Part shown: positions 31,921-37,298 of the stretch, piece after piece | Numbering within the stretch: position 1 is the first letter of the stretch | Layout: each line of letters begins with the position of its first letter | Virus record (IMG/VR): IMGVR_UViG_3300006104_000742 | Span: 1 to 37,298 of that record | DNA: 37,298 bases | Strand: one strand, 5' to 3' | Origin: a virus | Position numbers and translations under genes: made by a program | Notes under the pieces: model-generated | The model's database searches: none | Seen by the model: the letters and a program-made list of their open reading frames with translations, nothing else | Told to the model about the DNA's origin: nothing

Positions 31921-32691
31921 TGCGAATTTATTATTGCTGATAATACATTAATTTCATCTGCATTTTTGAAAGATGGTTTCATAGCAAAACCAGAAATATT
32001 TAAAACAGGACATATACGCTGGTATTCTGAAATAAAACCAAATAAACAATATGCCATAACACTCGATCCTGCAATGGGAACTGGTCACGGCGATTATGCT
32101 GCTATTCAAATATTTAGTTTACCAGATATGGAACAGGTTGGTGAATGGAGAAGTCAAATTGCACAGCCACATGAGCAAGTTCGAATATTACTGCAAATAT
32201 TAACATTTATATATAATTCATTAAAAAATAATTCAGAACATTTTGGTGATCCAGAAATATACTGGACAGTTGAAAACAATTCACTCGGAGAAGCTGTATT
32301 AACCATTATTGATGATACTGGTGAAGATAATTTCCCAGGATGGTTTATACATGAACCTAAAAAAAGTGGCATGGGTCGCAGAAGAAAAGGTCTTAATACA
32401 AATAAAAGAAGCAAATTATTAGCTTGTTCAAAATTAAAACATCTTATAGAAACAAGAAAAATGATAATAAATTCAAAATTTTTAATATCCGAACTTAAAA
32501 CATTTGTATCCCACAGTGATTCTTTTGCTGCAAGTCAGGGAGCAAATGATGATCTTGTTTCAGCAACATTGCTTATAGTTAGAATAATAGGTATTATAAC
32601 ACAATCAGATGCTGATTTATATGAACAATTAAATGATGCTATAGACCTTGATGACACAGCAGATATGGAACCCATGCCTATTGTTTTTTAG
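31585..32691 (+). CDS. 17: Large terminase, part 3: intein-2 C-half plus nuclease domain
   Basis: 368 residues. The first 112 are the C-half of intein 2, ending NNILVHN. The extein starts CEFIIADNTLISSAFL and contains the gp17 RNase H-like nuclease domain: ITLDPAMGTGHGDYAAIQIF (first Asp), WTVENNSLGEAV (Glu) and GANDDLVSATLL (last Asp). Joined to parts 1 and 2 it gives a terminase of about 529 residues. The ATG at 31585 begins one base after the part 2 stop, so coupling is likely; a GTG at 31573 inside part 2 is less likely. Confidence 0.92.
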   Translation: MNEYIENNQGYKILTENGYKSFAGIAYMGDKPIYRIVFNNSWLECTINHRVIDWKGEEIFVSDLKQGDKILSLKGGYSVVKEITDTGKIEAVYDIIDVDGHKFYANNILVHNCEFIIADNTLISSAFLKDGFIAKPEIFKTGHIRWYSEIKPNKQYAITLDPAMGTGHGDYAAIQIFSLPDMEQVGEWRSQIAQPHEQVRILLQILTFIYNSLKNNSEHFGDPEIYWTVENNSLGEAVLTIIDDTGEDNFPGWFIHEPKKSGMGRRRKGLNTNKRSKLLACSKLKHLIETRKMIINSKFLISELKTFVSHSDSFAASQGANDDLVSATLLIVRIIGIITQSDADLYEQLNDAIDLDDTADMEPMPIVF

Positions 32692-32698
32692 TATACAT

Positions 32699-32706
32699 GA
32701 TAAATA
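32699..32706 (+). promoter_or_regulatory. Late-type box before the 1122-aa gene
   Basis: GATAAATA, 26 bases before the ATG at 32733. Confidence 0.45.
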
Positions 32707-32732
32707 ATACAAACAACAATTGAAAGAATGAC

Positions 32733-35700
32733 ATGGCAATTTTTGAAGATTTAGCAGATGAAATTTTTAGAATACTCAAGAGTAGAAATTATAAATTAAG
32801 TTTATTCAATGAAGAAGGAACAAAAATTTATAAGCCTGAAGAAGCAAGAAAATTTTTTGCTTCACCGAGTAATTTAGTAGTATCAATAAATAAAGATGGT
32901 TTGGATAGTTCAGTATCATTATATTTAAGTAAAGATGTTGATATTAAAGATGCAGGAATTATTGATTTGATTGATACCCTAAGAAATACATCTACAAAAC
33001 ATGGTATTATTTTAAATGTTAGAAAATATGCAAAAGAATTGAAAAAAAGTGATTTTGCCGTTCAAGCGAAAATTAGAGAGGATGTAAAGATGGATGTTAT
33101 TAATGAAGATATTCAAACTGAAATAGGACAAAAAATAGGTCGTTTCGCAAAAGATAGAAAAGCATCAAATTGGAATCAAGTAGCATCAAGCGTATCTGCA
33201 ACACAAATACAATCTATACTTGGTGATTTATACAAAGATTTAGAATATATCGATTCTGGCGATTTATATGTTTCGTCTATCCAGCATGGTGAACCAAAAC
33301 CATGCGATTTCTTTCATTGCGAATATAATGTTCCGCAGGTATTCATATTAGAAAATACATATGGTTTATTTCTAGTCAATACAGAAGGATATAATTATGC
33401 AAAATATGTTTGTAAATTAATTGATGATATTCAGGAAGAGAATGAATTAAGCGAATCCTTTGCAGTTGGTGCAAAAGTTAAAAAAACGATGGGCGTAAAA
33501 CTATCAGGGTCTGTAATAAAACCATTTACCTGGTATAAACAGGATGATGGTGGATATAGTGAACCAAAAAAAGGAGATATTCCAGTTAAATGGTCAGACG
33601 GCACAAAAGGATATATAGCTCCAAGATTCCTCGAAATTGAAGAATCTCTAACAGAATCAAAATCACTCCCACCTTCATTTGGCGGGAAAAAAACTTCATA
33701 TCAAAAAATAGGCGAATCAAAACTAATTATTCGCCATTCAGCACCTGTCAAAGAAGGTGTATTTGGATCACGTGGAAGAAATATTAGTTCGATATTTATT
33801 GAAACAAGTTTAGGAGAAAGATTTTTATATCCTCATTCACATTTATCTGGTGCTCGCGCTATGGCAAAACACATAAGCGAAGGTGGCAAACTTAAAGACA
33901 AATTGGGTAGACATATAATAGGATTAAGCGAAGAATATAAAAATCTTTCAGATATAGCTGGTTATGTTTATAAAAACAGAATTAATTTAGATGAAGGGGC
34001 ATTGGTTATTCGTGAATCTTTGAGAGACCGTGCAAAAAATATTCGTTCTGAATTAGGAAGAGTAGTAGGATCATATACTAAATTTACAGAGAATTTTAAC
34101 CCAACAAAAACATTGGTTGAAGGAACAAATGATGAAGTTTTAAGATTGGCAACAATTTTAAAATTATCAGAAAGCGATAGTATATACAAAGCATTAAAAT
34201 TTGCTGCACCATATACAAATAAATTAAATGAAGCAGAAGTTGCACCAGCAATGGAACCAAAGAAAAATCCATTTACAGAATATGCTACGCAATGGGTTGA
34301 AAAAATAGCAAGAAATTCAGGAAAATTGGGTGATGTGGATGTTGCAGATAGAACAGTAAAAGCTAGTCGTGTAGGATCAGATGCATCTAAAGTAAAACCT
34401 GTTGGAAATGATGTAATTACCAAAGTTATTGATAATAAGAAACGATATAATACACACGAAAAAGGTCAAAATGATGAGTTATCCGAAGATATTGCGGATT
34501 TAGCTGAAGGATTTAAATTAATATCAAAAGGACAGTTGAAATCAGTTGCCCCGAAATTATCAAAAGTTGTAAAATTTAGAACACCAGAAGATGAGTATCG
34601 TATTAAATTGGCATTATGGTTAAAACCAGATCCAAATATTAAACCTATGGTATCGATGTTTATATCAACTTTAACTGATAAGTTGTCAGATGGTAAAAAA
34701 TTATCAAATAACGAAAAATTCTTTGCAGACAAATTAGTTGGAGCAGTAACACTTGAAGAAGGCATTCGTGAAATGCATAATTTATCAAAATGGTTTGAAC
34801 AATTTGATCCATTATCAGTTCTCAAAGAAAGCGATTTTGAAACAAATTCTGGTATAAATTTAGTATTATCACTAATGAACGACATGGACGAACATGACAA
34901 AGAAATGATTGGTGGACCTGAAGAAATCGTTAATTATTGCATTGATAATGCTCGTAAAATTTCTATGAGAGAAGGAACTCTTTGGAATGGCATAAATGAT
35001 GAAGAATTCGAATATCTTTGTGGATTTGTTGAAGGGTTTAGTGACGGTATGGATGATATGATGGATGGTGATCATGAATCTGCATTAGCATCCGCTGGAT
35101 TTGGAACTGACGAAGATTATGGATACAATGGTTTCGATGAATCTTTTGATGCCATCGTAAATAATATAATCAACGAAAATGAATGTGAATATGAAAATGT
35201 TGTATTTTTACAGGATCATCAGGCAGAGGAATTTTTTAATATTCTAGATGATGAAGGCGAACACGCTGCATTAGAATATTTAAAACAATGGCATTATCCT
35301 GGTGAACACGTGTGTTCAAATGAATTAGGACATGGATCAACAGATGATATCTACGAAGAAACAGATGAAGATGGTGGCGAATATATTATGACATATAATC
35401 GCAGTCTCGGATATGCTGGACTACAATATAAATCAAACATAATGGAAGGCAAAACATATCGTGCCAATGATGATGATGAAGAAAATGTTAAAACAAAAAA
35501 GAAAATGTCTAATCGACCACCGGCACCGTGGTGGTTTCCAAATGCGTCGCCCCACAAGGCAGAAAAAGCAAAAGCGAAGAAAAGACAGGGATTACCGGCT
35601 GAAGAAGATTTAAATGAATGGTCTGAAGAACCTACAACTAATTGGACTGATGAAGCATCAAAAAAATCAATTGCGATGCAAACACTTAGATTAACTGATG

Positions 35701-36101
35701 AACAGGTTGGTCTGATTGGATTGGGCATGTCAAAAACACAGGCAAGACAATATTTAAAAAGTATAGGTCAAACCCCAGAAGAAATTGCCAAATTGGAGGA
35801 AGATTCTACTGAAGATGCCCATAATGATGTTATGACTTTAAAATCAAAAAGACAAGAACATCAAAAAAAAACAAATAAAAAATTAGGCATTGAAGAAGAT
35901 GAAGATGATCCAATCGGCGGCGATCAAGATGACAGTTTAAAAAAAGAAATAAAAATGAATAAAACTGGATCACCACAGGATCATAAACCAGATAACGAGA
36001 ATGAAATTGAAGCAGATGAATATTATGGTGGATTGGATGAAGATAGTAACGATCCAGAATATAATGCGTTAGCTAATCTTAGAAGATTATCAGGAATTTA
36101 A
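32733..36101 (+). CDS. Large acidic late protein of unknown function
   Basis: 1122 residues, directly after the terminase. The N-terminal ~115 residues (MAIFEDLADEIFRILKSRN ... IILNVRKYAKELKKSDFA) look like a compact domain. A probable second domain spans about 140-235 (WNQVASSVSATQIQSILGDL ... FHCEYNVPQVFILENTYGLFLVNTEG). An SH3-like WSDGTKGYIAPRFLEIEES follows, then repeated E-E-S/E-S-K linkers. The C-terminal third is extremely acidic with D/E runs and a basic patch (KAEKAKAKKRQG). No enzyme motif is seen. A late box upstream and a terminator after it suggest a virion or head-interior protein. No signal peptide. Confidence 0.8.
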   Translation: MAIFEDLADEIFRILKSRNYKLSLFNEEGTKIYKPEEARKFFASPSNLVVSINKDGLDSSVSLYLSKDVDIKDAGIIDLIDTLRNTSTKHGIILNVRKYAKELKKSDFAVQAKIREDVKMDVINEDIQTEIGQKIGRFAKDRKASNWNQVASSVSATQIQSILGDLYKDLEYIDSGDLYVSSIQHGEPKPCDFFHCEYNVPQVFILENTYGLFLVNTEGYNYAKYVCKLIDDIQEENELSESFAVGAKVKKTMGVKLSGSVIKPFTWYKQDDGGYSEPKKGDIPVKWSDGTKGYIAPRFLEIEESLTESKSLPPSFGGKKTSYQKIGESKLIIRHSAPVKEGVFGSRGRNISSIFIETSLGERFLYPHSHLSGARAMAKHISEGGKLKDKLGRHIIGLSEEYKNLSDIAGYVYKNRINLDEGALVIRESLRDRAKNIRSELGRVVGSYTKFTENFNPTKTLVEGTNDEVLRLATILKLSESDSIYKALKFAAPYTNKLNEAEVAPAMEPKKNPFTEYATQWVEKIARNSGKLGDVDVADRTVKASRVGSDASKVKPVGNDVITKVIDNKKRYNTHEKGQNDELSEDIADLAEGFKLISKGQLKSVAPKLSKVVKFRTPEDEYRIKLALWLKPDPNIKPMVSMFISTLTDKLSDGKKLSNNEKFFADKLVGAVTLEEGIREMHNLSKWFEQFDPLSVLKESDFETNSGINLVLSLMNDMDEHDKEMIGGPEEIVNYCIDNARKISMREGTLWNGINDEEFEYLCGFVEGFSDGMDDMMDGDHESALASAGFGTDEDYGYNGFDESFDAIVNNIINENECEYENVVFLQDHQAEEFFNILDDEGEHAALEYLKQWHYPGEHVCSNELGHGSTDDIYEETDEDGGEYIMTYNRSLGYAGLQYKSNIMEGKTYRANDDDEENVKTKKKMSNRPPAPWWFPNASPHKAEKAKAKKRQGLPAEEDLNEWSEEPTTNWTDEASKKSIAMQTLRLTDEQVGLIGLGMSKTQARQYLKSIGQTPEEIAKLEEDSTEDAHNDVMTLKSKRQEHQKKTNKKLGIEEDEDDPIGGDQDDSLKKEIKMNKTGSPQDHKPDNENEIEADEYYGGLDEDSNDPEYNALANLRRLSGI

Positions 36102-36122
36102 TTTACATTTTTAAATAAAACA

Positions 36123-36152
36123 AAAAGGCGGTATAGAAATATATCGCCTTTT
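36123..36152 (+). terminator. Terminator after the 1122-aa gene
   Basis: A 13-bp stem with one G-T (AAAAGGCGGTATA / TATATCGCCTTTT) and GAAA loop, with Ts in the 3' arm. Confidence 0.85.
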
Positions 36153-36241
36153 ATTTTGACTTACTTCAATAATAACTCATATAATTACTTTATTAGAGCA
36201 AATTATTACTTGTCATACCAAAAATAATTATTATTTTAATT

Positions 36242-36273
36242 TTGACATTCAAATGTAAGTTGTGGTATAAATA
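36242..36273 (+). promoter_or_regulatory. Overlapping early and late promoters of gene 32
   Basis: TTGACA (36242-36247) and TATAAA (36266-36271) are spaced by 18. The same -10 is part of an exact late box TATAAATA (36266-36273). Gene 32 would thus be transcribed both early and late, as expected for a protein needed through the whole cycle. Confidence 0.65.
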
Positions 36274-36335
36274 ACTATAGTTAAATGATAATGATTATCA
36301 ATTGCAATGAAAGATAGTGATTTTATTTAATTTTT

Positions 36336-36400
36336 ATGTTAGCCCAAACCGGCAACATTACTTTTTTTTTAACATAGGCTCAATATTAGGCTCAAAGGAG
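36336..36400 (+). promoter_or_regulatory. Gene 32 leader: hairpin, T10 tract and repeated TAGGCTCAA
   Basis: An 8-bp hairpin with one bulged A (ATGTT-a-GCC, loop CAAACC, GGC-AACAT, 36336-36358) is followed by a T10 tract (36361-36370 region), then two copies of TAGGCTCAA (36375-36383, 36387-36395) that run into the ribosome site AAAGGAG (36395-36400). In T4, gp32 represses its own translation by binding a structured, U-rich leader; this layout fits an analogous autogenous site or an attenuator. Confidence 0.5.
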
Positions 36401-36406
36401 ATACAA

Positions 36407-37298
36407 ATGGCTATAAATTTAAATGACATACGTGCAAAATTAATCGCAAAAGAAAACAATTCTTCCCCTACCAAATCAAAATTCGGTGGCGACAATGCAA
36501 TATACCAATTCTGGAATATCCCAGAAGGGTCGCAAGCATCACTTCGATTTTTACCAGATGGTGATCAGTCAAATGATTTCTTCTGGGTCGAAAGACAAGT
36601 AATCAATCTTCCGTTTGCTGGTGTTAAAGGTGAACACACAAATGAAGTTAAGGTAACTGTTCCTTGTTTGAATATGTACGGCGAAGAATGCCCAATCATA
36701 TCTGAAACACGTGCATGGTGGAATGATCCAGAACTTAAGGAAATTGCTCGTAAGTACTGGAAAAAGAAAAGTTATATATTTCAGGGTTTTGTTGTTAATT
36801 CACCATTTGAAGAACAATCAAAACCAGAAAATCCAATTCGTAGATTTGCAATAAATACATCAATTTTTGATATTATCAAAGCAAGTTTAATGAATACAGA
36901 TTTTGAAGATTTACCAACAGATTATGTAAATGGTCGTGACTTCAAATTGCAAAAAACAACCAAAGCAGGATATGCTAACTACACTACATCAACTTGGTCA
37001 ATGAGAACAAGAGCATTGGGTGCAGATGAAGCAACAGCAATTGAAACACATGGTTTATTTACACTAAAGGATTTCTTACCAAAGAAACCAAATGCTGAAG
37101 AAATAGAAGTGATTAAGGAATTATTCAAATCGTCTATTGATGGTGATGCTTATGATCCATCGAGATTTGGTAATTACTATCGTCCATTCGGAACTTCAAA
37201 ATCATCTGATGGTTTAGATGATGTTGTAACATCAACAAAAACCACAGTTCAAATTCCACAATCAAAAGTGGTTGTTGAAAGTGATGATGACATTCCTT
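36407..37298 (+). CDS. 32: Single-stranded DNA-binding protein (gp32-like), 3' end outside window
   Basis: 297 residues are visible. MAINLNDIRAKLIAKENN is the basic cooperativity domain; KFGGDNAIYQFWNIPEGSQASLRFLPDGD and FFWVERQVINLPFAGVKG form the start of the OB-fold core; RKYWKKKSYIFQGFVV and RRFAINTSIFDIIKASL follow. The acidic tail begins near the end (VVVESDDDIP). gp32 coats ssDNA in replication, recombination and repair. Only two cysteines (TVPCLNMYGEECP) occur in the zinc-ribbon region, so the T4 His-Cys3 zinc site does not look conserved. The ATG follows AAAGGAG. Confidence 0.93.
   Translation, partial: MAINLNDIRAKLIAKENNSSPTKSKFGGDNAIYQFWNIPEGSQASLRFLPDGDQSNDFFWVERQVINLPFAGVKGEHTNEVKVTVPCLNMYGEECPIISETRAWWNDPELKEIARKYWKKKSYIFQGFVVNSPFEEQSKPENPIRRFAINTSIFDIIKASLMNTDFEDLPTDYVNGRDFKLQKTTKAGYANYTTSTWSMRTRALGADEATAIETHGLFTLKDFLPKKPNAEEIEVIKELFKSSIDGDAYDPSRFGNYYRPFGTSKSSDGLDDVVTSTKTTVQIPQSKVVVESDDDIP

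Noticed and set aside
1-37298. CRISPR array or tRNA genes
   Set aside because: No regularly spaced direct repeats, and no cloverleaf with a convincing T-loop was found; GTTCGA strings at 3064 and 32177 are inside genes.

Overview
The window is a segment of an AT-rich, T4-superfamily myovirus genome. This is shown by recognisable T4-type genes: tail sheath (gp18), tail tube (gp19), a second tube-like or tube-initiator protein, head-completion nuclease (gp4), small and large terminase (gp16/gp17), dNMP kinase (gp1), Dda helicase and the start of ssDNA-binding protein gp32. T4-like late promoter boxes ([T/G]ATAAATA) precede the structural genes, and host-type TTGACA-N16-TATATT promoters precede the metabolic genes. 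The mix of split inteins, Vsr-like homing endonucleases and T4 core genes resembles marine T4-like phages; the host cannot be read from the sequence.

Layout. (1) 1-4.4 kb: a translation block with a GlyRS-like class II synthetase (5' end outside the window), a full IleRS, an unknown protein and a Nudix hydrolase. (2) 4.4-8.8 kb: an AT-rich accessory island with a Dam-type adenine methyltransferase beside a small PD-(D/E)XK-like ORF, a convergent restriction endonuclease/N6-adenine methyltransferase pair, and a decayed Vsr-like endonuclease next to a 35-aa ORF and a structured GC-rich element. (3) 9-13.2 kb: ThrRS without its editing domain, a Pth2-like peptidyl-tRNA hydrolase, dNMP kinase, a SLOG-fold protein and several small paralogues that end in a K-L-x-W-G motif. 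(4) 13.3-16.6 kb: a very large tail sheath protein. (5) 16.7-22.0 kb: an accessory block wedged between sheath and tube genes, made of two related homing-endonuclease genes in opposite orientation around a large pseudoknotted RNA and a Dda-like helicase. (6) 22.0-36.1 kb: the late module with tube, tube-like protein, gp4, gp16, three unknown proteins, a RelA/SpoT-type HD domain reachable only by frameshift, the fractured terminase and a 1122-aa protein. (7) 36.1-37.3 kb: the gp32 promoter, leader and gene (3' end outside).

The most striking system is the large terminase. It is encoded as three separate polypeptides joined by two different split inteins. The first break falls exactly inside the Walker A motif (GRQLGK/TT), with a free-standing Vsr-like homing endonuclease gene in the gap; the second lies at the end of the ATPase domain. 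In both inteins the split is early: the N-half is only 42 or 34 residues and the block B histidine lies on the C-half, as in the AceL-TerL type of atypical split intein. Active terminase (about 529 residues) would need two orthogonal trans-splicing reactions, one with Thr and one with Cys at +1.

Other highlights are the roughly 300-nt pseudoknotted RNA upstream of dda, a dnaX-like slippery A-run joining a late protein to a Mesh1-like HD domain, a minus-strand mini-transcription unit carrying two copies of an ATG-centred repeat, and a palindromic operator candidate at the restriction-gene promoter.
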